NCBI RefSeq assembly: GCF_000600335.2
Contig: NZ_KK088559.1
Span: 16,843-80,842, forward strand
DNA: 64,000 bases
From: Rubellimicrobium mesophilum DSM 19309
GTDB lineage: Bacteria > Pseudomonadota > Alphaproteobacteria > Rhodobacterales > Rhodobacteraceae
Direction of reading: 5' to 3'
The notes beneath the pieces are model-generated. The model was not told where the DNA came from and made no database searches. It saw only the letters and a program-made list of their open reading frames with translations. The translations under genes were made by a program, and so were the position numbers. Shown here piece after piece: positions 9,317 through 19,400 of this stretch (position 1 is its first letter; the number at the start of each line of letters is the position of its first letter).

Positions 9317-10575
9317 GGGGCATCCTCCGCATCCTGGGGCGCTGGGCGAGGGGGTTCGCCCGCGACCAGGCGGGCTTCATCACCGTCCAGAACCTGTTCC
9401 TCACCGTGGCCTGCTGTGCGGTCGGGGCCGCCGGCCTGGACGTGACGGGCCTCTACCAGGCCCGGACGCAGCTCCAGGTCGCGGCCGACACCGCGGCCCA
9501 CGCGGCGCTCTACAGCATGTACCAGGGCAAGACCGCCGAGCAGGCCAAGGACGCGGCGGTCGGCGTGGCGAACTACGCCACCGGCGGCGCCAACGCCACC
9601 GTCGGTCCTTACGGCACCGTGCTGGAACGGTCCGACATCGTCTTCGGCACCTGGAACATGAACACCGCCACCTTCACGCGCCTTCCGGCCACGAGCACGG
9701 ACATGCCCACGGCGGTGGCGGTCACGACCAACCGCGCGGGCGACAACCCGGTGGGGAGCTTCCTGTTCCGGATCGTGGGCATCACCCAGATGGACGTGAG
9801 CGCCCTGGCCATCTACAGCGTGACGGGCGACCCCTGCGCCACGATGCAGGGCCTGTTCGGCGTCCTTCAGGTCTCGGCGAACGGGAACAACAACTACTCC
9901 AACGGAATCTGCGTCCACTCGCAGGACGAGGTGGATCTGCAGGCCAACAACGACTTCACCAAGGACTCCGTGGTCTCGGCCCCGAACAAGGCGGACATCA
10001 CCTGCGGCAACGGTTGCGACAACTTCGAGCTGGTCAAGCGCAGCGAGAATCGCGACCTGGAGCCCTGGCTCTCGCCCATTCGGCCCGTCGCCAGCGAAAC
10101 GCCGGAAATCCTGCTGGGGCAGGTCAGGACCGTGGTCGGGAGCGCGCGCCTCAATAGCTGGCTGACCACGACCGAGATTCAATCCTACCTCGGCGGATAC
10201 GACATCACGCCCTCCAGCCTGGTGGCGGGACGGGCGACCTACATCGGTTGCACGTCCGGCGGAACCCTTCGCCTCGGGGCGGACAAGAAGGGTTCGACCG
10301 TCCTCGACACCTTCAGCAACGTCGTGCTGCTGACGAACTGCAAGATCGACATGAAGGGCGTGACCTTCAGCAATGCGGTCGTCTACACCACCAACACCTC
10401 CGGGGTGGACAAGCATCCGGCCGACGCGTCGGTGAGCATCGACAACGGCGCGGACGGCGTGACCCTGGGCACGGACACCACCTGCAGCGGCAATGGCTAT
10501 GCCGCGATCCTGACCCGGGGGGCTTCCATGGCGCGGCCGGCGTCACGTTCCGGGGCGGCGAGCTGCGCGCGCTGA
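9313..10575 (+). CDS. TadG-like pilus protein, C-terminus frameshifted
   Basis: The protein starts at GTG 9313, overlapping the previous stop. It has the TadG N-terminal segment: DQAGFITVQNL, one membrane helix, then QARTQLQVAADTAAHAALYS. A long extracytoplasmic domain of about 370 residues follows. As sequenced the frame changes at the G6 run 10515-10520 and reaches a false stop at 10575. One more G would let the protein continue in the next frame to 10727 (VTFRGGELRALKVVKTESHF...). It probably works with the upstream TadE-like protein in Flp pilus assembly or anchoring, although no other tad genes are present here. Confidence 0.72.
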   Translation: MRGILRILGRWARGFARDQAGFITVQNLFLTVACCAVGAAGLDVTGLYQARTQLQVAADTAAHAALYSMYQGKTAEQAKDAAVGVANYATGGANATVGPYGTVLERSDIVFGTWNMNTATFTRLPATSTDMPTAVAVTTNRAGDNPVGSFLFRIVGITQMDVSALAIYSVTGDPCATMQGLFGVLQVSANGNNNYSNGICVHSQDEVDLQANNDFTKDSVVSAPNKADITCGNGCDNFELVKRSENRDLEPWLSPIRPVASETPEILLGQVRTVVGSARLNSWLTTTEIQSYLGGYDITPSSLVAGRATYIGCTSGGTLRLGADKKGSTVLDTFSNVVLLTNCKIDMKGVTFSNAVVYTTNTSGVDKHPADASVSIDNGADGVTLGTDTTCSGNGYAAILTRGASMARPASRSGAASCAR

Positions 10576-10727
10576 AGGTGGTCAAGACGGAGTCCCACTT
10601 CGACGGCAAGGGGGTGAGCATCATCGCCGGCGGGGAGATCAACCTGGCGAGCAACAGCAACCTCACGGCCTGTCCTCCTCCACCGGGTGCGCCGCCCACG
10701 GCCATGAACTACCTGCTCGTCCGCTGA
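10521..10727 (+). other. out-of-frame C-terminal continuation of the TadG-like gene
   Basis: After the G6 run, another frame encodes about 68 residues that read as the natural end of the protein, including GGELRALKVV, GVSIIAGGEINLASNSN and a final MNYLLVR. The segment has no start of its own, so it is best seen as the missing tail of the preceding gene. Confidence 0.6.
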
Positions 10728-10752
10728 GCCGGAGCGGCCGTTGTCTCGTCGC

Positions 10753-10780
10753 GCGCCCGGGTCCTCCGGCCCGGGCGCTT
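10753..10780 (+). terminator. terminator-like hairpin
   Basis: A perfect 9-bp stem, GCGCCCGGG (10753-10761) and CCCGGGCGC (10770-10778), has the loop TCCTCCGG and is followed by only TT. It lies just after the Tad genes and before the sarcosine oxidase operon. Confidence 0.5.
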
Positions 10781-10829
10781 GCGTTCGGGGCCCGGGCGCG
10801 GCACGATCCGGCGAGGGGGGATGGGTCTC

Positions 10830-12083
10830 ATGCGCTATTCGGGCGTTCGCCTGATCCGGGAAGGGCTGACCGGCAACCGGGGCTGGACTCGTGCGTGGCG
10901 CGATCCGGTGCCGAGGGCCGAGTATGACGCCATCGTCATCGGAGGCGGCGGGCACGGGCTCTCCACCGCCTATTACCTCGCGAAGAACCATGGCATCGCC
11001 AACGTCGCGGTGCTGGAGAAGGGCTATCTCGGCGGCGGCAACGTCGGGCGCAACACCACCATCGTGCGGGCCAACTACTTCCTGCCGGGGAATTCGGAGT
11101 TCTACTCGCATTCGCTCAAGCTCTGGGAGGGGCTGGAGCGGGAGCTGAACTACAACGTGATGCACTCGCAGCGGGGGCTCATCAACCTGTTCCACTCGGA
11201 CGGGCAGAGGGACGCCTTCGTGCGGCGCGGCAACGCCATGGCGGCGCAGGGCGACGACGCGGTGCTGCTGGACCGCGAGGGGGTGCGGGAGCATCTGCCG
11301 TATCTGGACTTCGAGCAGGCGCGGTTTCCCATATACGGCGGGCTGTATCATCCGAGGGGCGGAACGGCGCGGCACGACGCGGTGGCCTGGGGCTATGCCC
11401 GCGGGGCGGACCGGCGCGGGGTGGACCTGATCCAGAACTGCGAGGTCACGGGGATCGACATCGAGAACGGCGTGGTCCGGGGCGTGCGGACCTCGCGGGG
11501 GGCGATCCGGGCGCGGAAGGTCGCCATCGTGGTCGCCGGGCGGTCCTCGCAGGTGGCCGCCATGGCCGGGATGCGGCTGCCGATCGAGAGCCATGTGCTC
11601 CAGGCCTTCGTGACCGAGGGGCTGAAGCCGGTGATCGACCATGTCGTGAGCTTCGGCATGGGGCACTTCTACATCTCGCAGAGCGACAAGGGCGGGCTGG
11701 TCTTCGGCGGCGACCTCGACTTCTACGCGAGCTACGCAGGCAGAGGGAACCTGCCGATGGTCGAGCACGTGATGGAAGCTGGCATGACGCTGATGCCGAT
11801 GATCGGCCGGGCGCGGGTGCTGAGGTCCTGGGGCGGTATCATGGACATGAGCCCGGATGGCTCGCCCATCATCGACAGGACCCATGTCGAGGGGCTCTTC
11901 CTCAACTGCGGGTGGAACTATGGGGGGTTCAAGGCGGTCCCGGCCTCGGGGTGGTGCCTCGCGCACCTGATGGCGACGGGGCAGCCGCACGAGGTGGCGA
12001 GCCGGTTCCGGCTGGATCGGTTCGCGACCGGGCGGGGACTGATGGACGAAGAAGGGACGGGGGCGCAGCATTCGCTGCACTGA
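10830..12083 (+). CDS. soxB: sarcosine oxidase beta subunit
   Basis: SoxB is the FAD/FMN subunit of heterotetrameric sarcosine oxidase, which converts sarcosine to glycine while passing a one-carbon unit to tetrahydrofolate. The 417-residue protein has the FAD-binding loop VIGGGGHGLST (about residues 36-46). LYHPRGGTARHD (about 172-183) contains the histidine region where the family attaches FMN covalently. The ATG at 10830 gives the usual MRYSG start. Another ATG nine bases upstream is crowded by a G run. It is the first gene of the operon and is separated from soxD by an inserted gene. Confidence 0.94.
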   Translation: MRYSGVRLIREGLTGNRGWTRAWRDPVPRAEYDAIVIGGGGHGLSTAYYLAKNHGIANVAVLEKGYLGGGNVGRNTTIVRANYFLPGNSEFYSHSLKLWEGLERELNYNVMHSQRGLINLFHSDGQRDAFVRRGNAMAAQGDDAVLLDREGVREHLPYLDFEQARFPIYGGLYHPRGGTARHDAVAWGYARGADRRGVDLIQNCEVTGIDIENGVVRGVRTSRGAIRARKVAIVVAGRSSQVAAMAGMRLPIESHVLQAFVTEGLKPVIDHVVSFGMGHFYISQSDKGGLVFGGDLDFYASYAGRGNLPMVEHVMEAGMTLMPMIGRARVLRSWGGIMDMSPDGSPIIDRTHVEGLFLNCGWNYGGFKAVPASGWCLAHLMATGQPHEVASRFRLDRFATGRGLMDEEGTGAQHSLH

Positions 12084-12093
12084 GGGGACCGCC

Positions 12094-12624
12094 ATGAACA
12101 AGACGCGAGAGCTAGAAATTCGCCCGATTGTGGAATATACTTCCTTGCAGTATGCCGGCGAATATACGCACAATCACAGCATTCTCGACGACCAAAACAA
12201 CATGCAATATTGGCTGGATGTTATCGCCGACCTAAAGACGAGCAATGGCCTGTATATCTTTTACGATAGTTCCACCGCCCCTGTTTACGTGGGCATCGCA
12301 CGCGGTCAGTTTATCTGGAAGCGCTGCAATCAATCTTACAACGAATTTAGGGCGAGGGGGCGGCAGATCCTGAAAGTAGACCACCCAACCACCGAGGGTG
12401 GGCGATACGTCAAGGATCGTCCTCGGCGCATCTACCGTGCGGACTTGGCTTTGAAGAACATAGCAACGTACTTTTCTGCTTACGCTGTCAGCAAAGAACA
12501 TATTGGTGGACTTGAGGCTTTTGCAATCCGAGCCTTTGGTGGCAACTTGATGAACGTCCGAATGGAGGGGCGTGGCGGGTTCGGACTTCCAACATTCCAG
12601 GCTGAAGAGGTCCCGGAAGAGTGA
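12094..12624 (+). CDS. GIY-YIG nuclease-like protein inserted in the sox operon
   Basis: This 176-residue protein is plainly AT-richer and uses different codons from its neighbours. NGLYIFYD (GLY at residues 52-54) and PVYVGIAR (YVG at 65-67) are spaced as in GIY-YIG nucleases. KRCNQSYNEF follows. GGLEAFAIRAFGG with E141 and then N154 fits the metal-binding Glu and conserved Asn. It starts 10 bases after the soxB stop, and its stop overlaps the GTG of soxD, so it replaces the usual soxB-soxD junction without breaking either gene. This looks like a single-gene mobile or homing-type insertion. A role in sarcosine metabolism is unlikely. Catalytic activity is not proven. Confidence 0.68.
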   Translation: MNKTRELEIRPIVEYTSLQYAGEYTHNHSILDDQNNMQYWLDVIADLKTSNGLYIFYDSSTAPVYVGIARGQFIWKRCNQSYNEFRARGRQILKVDHPTTEGGRYVKDRPRRIYRADLALKNIATYFSAYAVSKEHIGGLEAFAIRAFGGNLMNVRMEGRGGFGLPTFQAEEVPEE

Positions 12625-12880
12625 GAGTGACCTGCCCCTTCTGCGGCGAGAGGGATCGCCGGGAGTTCACCGTGCAGGGGGACGAGACGTCGCTGCACCG
12701 GCCCGAGCGGGATGCGGGGGCGGAGGCCTGGCACGACTACGTGCACCTGCGGGACAACCCGGCGGGGCGGCTGCGGGAGATGTGGTATCACGATCCCTGC
12801 GGCGCGTGGCTCGTGGTGGAGCGGGATACGGTGACGCACGCCGTTCACGGGACGGCGCTCGCGCGGGGGTCTCGCGGTGA
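12621..12880 (+). CDS. soxD: sarcosine oxidase delta subunit, end frameshifted
   Basis: SoxD is the small zinc-binding subunit of heterotetrameric sarcosine oxidase. The protein starts at GTG 12621 with VTCPFCGERDRREF (CPxCG zinc half-site). WHDYVHLRDNPAG, WYHDPCGAWL and RDTVTHAVHG follow, all characteristic of the family. As sequenced the frame stays open past 12880 because the G5 run 12865-12869 appears one base short. One more G gives ...ALARGVSR and a TGA at 12878-12880 that overlaps the GTG of soxA, the normal coupling. The expected length is about 86 residues. Confidence 0.85.
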
Positions 12881-15794
12881 GGGTCGGTGGCAAGGGGCTC
12901 ACTCAGGGCGCGCGGTCGGTCGGGTTCACCTTCGACGGCGTGGACTATACCGGGGTCGAGGGGGACACGCTGGCCTCGGCCCTGATGGGGGAGGGGGTGC
13001 GGCTGGTGGCGCGCTCCTTCAAGTACCATCGGCCGAGGGGGGTGCTGAGCGCGGGCTCGGAGGAGCCGAACGCGCTGGTGACGGTCGAGGGCGTGCCCAA
13101 CACGCGGGCGACCGTGCAGGAGGTCTGGGACGGGATGGCAGCGCGGAGCCAGAACGCGCGGCCCCGGCTCTCCTTCGACGTGCTGGGGGTGAATGACCTC
13201 CTGAGCCCGTTCCTGGGGGCGGGGTTCTACTACAAGACCTTCATGTGGCCGCGCGCCTTCTGGGAGCGGCTCTACGAGCCGGTGATCCGGCGGGCGGCGG
13301 GGCTCGGGGCGCTGACCGGCAAGGCGGACGACGCGCCGTTCGAGAAGGCCTGGGCCTTCTGCGACCTCCTGGTGATCGGGGCGGGCCCCACGGGGCTCAT
13401 GGCGGCGCTGGTCGCGGGGCGCGCGGGGGCGGACGTGATCCTGGCCGACGAGGGGTCGCGGATGGGCGGGCGTGCGCTCGCCGAGACGGACCGGATCGGA
13501 GGGCAGGCGCCGCATCTCTGGGCCGAGGGGGTGCTGGAGGAGCTGCGCGAGATGCCGAACGTGCGGCTGATGCCGCGCACGACCGTGACGGGGGCCTATG
13601 ACGGCGGGACCTACGGAGCGGTCGAGCGGGTCGGGCTGCACCTCGCGCCGCGCGAGCATCGGCCGCAGGAGTGCTTCTGGCGGATCGTGGCCACGCGGGC
13701 GGTGCTGGCGGCGGGGGCCATCGAGAGGCCGCTCGCCTTCCCGGACAACGACCGGCCGGGGGTGATGCTGGCGGGTTCGGTGCGGGCCTACCTGAACCGC
13801 TGGGGCGTGGTGCCGGGGCCGAGGATCGCGGTCTATGGCAACAACGACGACGCGCACCGGACGGCGCGGGACCTCGCCGCCGCCGGGCTGCAGGTCGCGG
13901 CGCTGATCGACACGCGGGAGGGGGTGACCCTGACGGGCGCGCCGTTCCCGGTGCTCTCGGGCGCGCGGGTGACGGGGACCAAGGGGCGGCTCGGGCTGCG
14001 GTCGGTCACGGTGGCGGGCCCGGATGGCCGGCGGGAGTTCGAGGTGGACGGGCTCGCGGTGTCGGGGGGCTGGTCGCCCTCGGTGCACCTGACCTGCCAC
14101 ATGGGCGGGCGGCCGGTCTGGGACGAGGGCGTGCAGGGCTTCGTCCCGCGCGAGGGGGCGGTGCCGGGGCTGGTCGCGGCGGGCGCGGCGGCGGGGCGGT
14201 TTTCGACGGCGGAGTGCCTGAGGGACGGGGCGAGCGCGGCGGGGGCGGCGCTGGCCGACCTGGGGCTCGCGGTCCCGGAGGTGGAGATGCCGGACGCCGA
14301 GGGGGCCCGGGCCGCCGTGGGGGTCTATCCGGTGGGCGACGGCGCCAAGCAGTTCGTGGACTTCCAGAACGACGTGACGGTGAAGGACATCCGGCTGTCG
14401 GCGCAGGAGGGGTTCCAGAGCGTCGAGCACATGAAGCGCTACACGACGCTCGGCATGGCGACGGACCAGGGCAAGACGGCGAACGTGCCCGCCATCGCGG
14501 TGCTCTCGGAGACGCTGGGGAGCCCCATCGCCTCGACCGGGACGACGACCTTCCGTCCGCCCTTCGTGCCCGTGTCCATCGCGGCCTACGGCGCGGGCGG
14601 GCAGGGCGTGGGCTTCGCGCCGCAGCGGTTCACGACCTCGCACGAGGCGTCTGTCCAGCGCGGCGCGCCCATGGTCGAGGCGGGGCTCTGGTATCGGCCC
14701 TCCTACTTTCCCCGGCCGGGGGAACTCACCTGGCGGCAGAGCTGCGACCGCGAGGTGCTGATGGTGCGGAACGCGGTCGGCGTCTGCGACGTGAGCACGC
14801 TGGGCAAGATCGACATCCAGGGGCCGGACGCCGGCGCATTCCTTGATTTCCTGTATGCGAACACCTTCTCGACGCTGCCGGTGGGCAAGGTGCGTTACGG
14901 GCTCATGCTGCGCGAGGACGGGTTCGTGCTGGACGACGGCACGACCGCGCGGCTGGGCGAGAGCCATTACGTGATGACGACCACGACCGCCTTTGCCGGG
15001 GCGGCGATGCGGCATCTGGACTTCGTGGCGCAGGTGCTGCGGCCGGAGCTGGACGTGCAGGCGGTCTCGGTGACGGAGCAGTGGGCGCAGTTCTCGCTCG
15101 CCGGGCCGAGGTCGCGGGAGCTCTTGCAAGGGTTCGTGGACGCGGACCTGTCGGATGCCGCCTTGCCCTACATGGGGTGCCTGGAGGCGACCGTGATGGG
15201 GGTTCCGGGCGGGTGTTCCGCATCAGCTTCTCGGGCGAGCGGGCCTACGAGGTCGCGGTGCCGGCGCGGTACGGGGCGTCGCTGCATCGGCTCTTGGTGG
15301 CGCAGGCGGAGACGCTGGGCGGCGGTCCGTATGGGATGGAGGCGCTGAACGTCCTGCGGATCGAGAAGGGCTTCATCACCCACGCCGAGATCCACGGGCG
15401 GGTGACGGCCTTCGACATCGGGATGGACCGGATGGTGTCGAAGGCGAAGGACTGCCTGGGCTGGGCGTCCTCGTGGCGGCCGGGGCTCTTGGAGGAGGAC
15501 CGGGAGCAGCTCGTGGGCCTGAGGCCGGTGGCGCGGACGGGGCAGCTCACGGCGGGGGCGCATCTCTACGGGCGCGACGACGCGGCCACGCGGGTGAACG
15601 GGCAGGGCTATGTCACCTCGGCCGGATGGTCGCCCACGCTGGACGGGCCGCTGGCGCTCGGGTTCCTGAAGAGGGGGCGGGCGCGGCACGGGGAGGTCGT
15701 GCGGCTCGTGGACGCGATGCGGTCGGTCGAGACTCTGTGCGAGGTCTGCGACCCGGTGTTCCTGGACCCCGAGGGAGGGCGGATGCGTGGCTAG
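12877..15794 (+). CDS. soxA: sarcosine oxidase alpha subunit, one frameshift
   Basis: SoxA is the largest subunit: an N-terminal 2Fe-2S-like fold domain (GDTLASALMGEGV), an NAD-binding domain (LLVIGAGPTGLMAAL, about residue 165 on), and a C-terminal folate-binding GCV_T/aminomethyltransferase-like half. It starts at GTG 12877. Around the G3 run 15211-15213 the frame shifts. With one more G it reads GVFRISFSGERAYEV and continues to the stop at 15794, giving about 972 residues, the normal length. Without that base it would stop at 15348. It overlaps soxG by eight bases. Confidence 0.9.
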
Positions 15795-16320
15795 GCTCTT
15801 GGCGACGACGCCCTGCGCGGGGCTGGACCTGCCGATGACCATTGGCGGCGCGAGGCTGTCCGAGGTGGAGCTTGGGCCGGTGACCTCCATCGCGCCGTTC
15901 GCGGGGCGGGCGGAGGAGGTGGAGGCGAGGCTCGGGGCGGCGCTGCCGCCGCCAGGGCGGGTTGGCGCGGCGGACGGCGGGCGGCTGCTCTGGACCGGGC
16001 CGGGGCGGGCGTTGCTGGTCGGTTGCGCGGCGCCGGACCTCCGGGGTCTCGCCGCCGTGGTGGAGCAGGGGGACGGGATGGCGGGCGTCCTCTTGGAGGG
16101 CGCGGCAGCGCGGGAGGTGCTGGCGCGGCTGGTGCCGCTGGACCTGCGGGATCGCGCGTTCCCGGAGGGCGCGACGGCGCGGACGCTGCTGGTCCACATG
16201 GCGGTGACGCTGACGCGCGTGGGGGCGGAGAGCTTCGAGATCATCGCGATGCGGAGCATGGCCGCGACGCTGGTGCGCGAGGTCGCGGAGGCGATGCGGC
16301 ACGTCGCTGCGCGGGCGTAG
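15787..16320 (+). CDS. soxG: sarcosine oxidase gamma subunit
   Basis: SoxG completes the heterotetramer and is structurally related to the folate-binding half of SoxA. The 177-residue protein contains LGPVTSIAPFAG, RLLWTGPGRALLV and a C-terminal VHMAVTLTRVGAESFEIIAMRS segment typical of the family. It starts at GTG 15787 inside the end of soxA, so translation is coupled. No folate enzymes (purU, folD) follow. The operon ends in a large palindrome. Confidence 0.9.
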   Translation: MARLLATTPCAGLDLPMTIGGARLSEVELGPVTSIAPFAGRAEEVEARLGAALPPPGRVGAADGGRLLWTGPGRALLVGCAAPDLRGLAAVVEQGDGMAGVLLEGAAAREVLARLVPLDLRDRAFPEGATARTLLVHMAVTLTRVGAESFEIIAMRSMAATLVREVAEAMRHVAARA

Positions 16321-16414
16321 GGTGGGTGGTTCTCGGCGGCACGCGGAAGTTCACCCACCAGCCACCGAGGATGGTGGGTGAACCTCGGCCTTGCCGAGAA
16401 CCACCCACCCTACG
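16316..16414. repeat. large palindromic intergenic element
   Basis: Two perfect 22-base arms (16316-16337 and 16393-16414) begin and end with GTAGGGTGGG / CCCACCCTAC. They enclose a second inverted repeat, GTTCACCCACCA and TGGTGGGTGAAC. Immediately downstream, CTGAAGCCCGCCCTACGG (to 16450) is a half copy of the related element at 37047-37119. It may end transcription of the sox operon and of putA, which converge here. Confidence 0.7.
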
Positions 16415-16473
16415 GGACCGACAGGTGGCGGACTGAAGCCCGCCCTACGGCGTGGTCCCCGGGGTGCCCCCGA

Positions 16474-19400
16474 TCACATCCCCGATCCGGCCGCCGTTCC
16501 GGCCAGCAGCGTCGCGTTGCCGCCCGCCGCGGTGGTGTCGATGCAGACGTGGCGCTCGTGCAGGACCTGCTCGGGCGTGGGGCGGCCGAGGATCAGGGAG
16601 AGGATCGCGCCGGGGCGGGCGGCGAGGGCCTGCTCATAAGCGCGCGCGGTCGCCTCGTCGCCCCACGAGACCGCGCCGCCGAGGGGGGCGAGCCAGTTGA
16701 GCGCCTCCGACGGAACGGTGCCGGTGACCTCCACCGCCGTGCCACCGGCGGCGCGAACCGCCTCGGACTGGGCTTGGGCGGCCTCGGGACCGGGGCCGAG
16801 GCAGAGGATCGGGTCGCGGGATCGGAGCGAGAGGCGGTTCGACTCGCCGGTGGGGCCGGGCATCTGTTGGGGCTCGGCCGGGGAGGCGCCAAGGGCGGCT
16901 TCGGCGGCGAAGGTCAGGGCTCGGTCGAGGGCGCGGGTGTCGGCCTCGCGGTCCCAGGTGCCGGGGTGGGTCTCGCGGCGGAGGACTCCGAACCTCGGCA
17001 GGTAGTGGGGGCCGCCCGCCTTGGGGCCGGTGCCGGAGAGGCCTTCGCCGCCGAAGGGCTGGGAACCCACCACCGCGCCGATCTGGTTGCGGTTGATGTA
17101 GAGGTTGCCCGCCTTCACCCGGTCCACCACCTGCTGGACGCGGTCGTCGATGCGCGAGTGGAAGCCGAAGGTCAGGCCCATGCCGGTGGCGTTGATCGCG
17201 TCGAGCACCCGGTCCAGGTCGGCGGCCTTGTAGGTCGCGACGTGGAGGACGGGGCCGAAGACCTCGCGCTCGATGGCCTCGATGCCGGGGACGCGGATCA
17301 CCGTAGGGGCGACGAAGGTGCCGCTGGTCGGGACGGGGACCTCGGCGATCACGCGGCCCTCGGCGCGGGCCTTCTGGACGTGGCTGAGGATGGTGTCGCG
17401 GGCCTGCGTGTCGATGACGGGGCCGAGGTCGGTCGAAAGGTCCCAGGGGTTGCCGGGGCGAAGCTCGGCCATGGCGCCCCTGAGCATCTCCAGCACCGGC
17501 TCGGCCACCTCCTCCTGCAGGTAGAGGCAGCGGAGCGCCGAGCAGCGCTGGCCGGCGGAGCGGAAGGCGCCGGTGACGATGTCGCGGACGGCCTGCTCGG
17601 GGAGGGCGGTGGAGTCGACGACCATGGCATTGATGCCGCCGGTCTCGGCGATCAGGGGGCGGCCAGGGACGGCGGCCATGGCCTGCCGGATGCGCTGGGC
17701 CGTCGCCGTCGAGCCGGTGAAGGCCACGCCGGAGAGGCGGGGGTCGCTGGTCAGGGCCGCGCCCGTTTCCGCGCCGCCGGGGAGGAGTTGCAGCGCCGTC
17801 CGGGGGACGCCGGCCTCGTGGAGCCACCGGACGGCGCGGGCGGCGATCAGCGGCGTCTGGGGGGCGGGTTTCGCCAGGACGGCGTTGCCCATGACGAGGG
17901 CCGCCGCGATCTGGCCGGTGAAGATGGCCAGCGGGAAGTTCCAGGGGCTGATGCAGGCCCAGAGGCCGTTGCCGGCTTCGGGCTGGGTGCGCTCGGCCTC
18001 GGCGGCGTAGTAGCGGAGGAAGTCCACGGCCTCGCGCAACTCGCCCACGGCGTCGGCCAGGGTCTTGCCGGCCTCGCGGGCGACGATGGCCAGGACCTCG
18101 CCCTCGTTGGCCTCGTAGAGGTCGGCGGCCTTGCGGAGGATGGCGGCGCGATCGGAAAGGGGAGCGTCCCAGGGGCGGGCCTGCTCGATGGCGCGGGCGA
18201 CGGTGGCGGCGTCGGCCTCGGTGACCTGGCCGACCGGGGCGCCGGTGGCGGGCTCCGTAAGGGGGCGGGTCGGGCCGGTGCCCTCGCCTTCGGCGAGGAT
18301 CGGGGCGGCGGTCCAGGTGGTGTCGCGGAAGGCACCGCGCTCGGCGTCGAGCATGGCGAGCGTCGGGCGGTCAGTGAGGTCGCGGCCCCGGGAGTTCTGG
18401 CGGGACGGCTGGAAGAGCTCGGGGCCGGTGGGGATCGCGCGGCGGGGCTGGGCCTCGAAGGGGTCGCGGACGACCTCCTCGGGGGGGACGGCCTCGTTGA
18501 CGATCTGGTTCACGAAGGAGGAGTTGGCGCCGTTCTCAAGGAGCCGCCGAACGAGGTAGGCGAGGAGGTCGCGGTGCGCGCCGACGGGGGCGTAGATGCG
18601 CAGGCCCGTCCCTTCCGTCGCGCGGTTGAGGTCGTGGAGCGCCTCGCCCATGCCGTGAAGGCGCTGGAACTCGTAGGCTGTTGCGGGGAGTCCCATGGCC
18701 TTGGCCATGTGGAGGATGGCGGCGACGGTATGGGCGTTGTGGGTGGCGAACTGCGGGTAGATGCGGTCGGTGAGCGACAGGAGCTTGCGGGCGTTGGCGA
18801 TGTAGCTCACGTCCGTCGAGGTCTTGGAGGTGAAGACCGGGAAGTCGCTCAGGCCCTCGACCTGTGCGCGTTTGATCTCGGCATCCCAATAGGCGCCCTT
18901 CACAAGGCGCAGCATGATGCGGCGGTCGAGCGTCTGGGCCAGCGCGTGCAGCCAGTCGATGACCTGGCCGGCGCGGCGGCCGTAGGCCTGGACCACGACG
19001 CCGAAGCCGTCCCAGCCCTTGAGACCGGGGTCGCGGAGCACCGCCTCGATCACGTCGAGCGAGAGGGACAGGCGGTCGGCCTCCTCCGCGTCGATGTTGA
19101 GGCCCATGCCGGCGGCCTTGGCGAGGTGGCAGAGCGAGCCGAGGCGGGGAACCAACTCGGCCATGACGCGGTCGTGCTGCGCCTCCTCGTAGCGGGGGTG
19201 CAGGGCGGAGAGCTTGACGCTGATGCCGGGGTTCGCGGCGACCGATCCCCTGGTGCAGTCCTGCGCGATGGCGCTGATCGCTCGGGAGTAGCTGAGGTGG
19301 TAGGCGCGAGCGTCGGCCTCGGTCCGCGCGGCCTCGCCCAGCATGTCGTAGCTGTAGGTGACGCCCTTGTTCTCCTGCGTCTTGGCGCGGGCGCGGGCGG

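Noticed and set aside
12667..15129. Long minus-strand frame opposite soxA
   Set aside because: Arg/His/Pro-rich antisense shadow with no domain. soxA on the other strand has full family similarity.
15211..15213. Programmed ribosomal frameshift in soxA
   Set aside because: No slippery heptamer or downstream pseudoknot stands out, and nine other genes have the same kind of run-length change. Sequence error is simpler.
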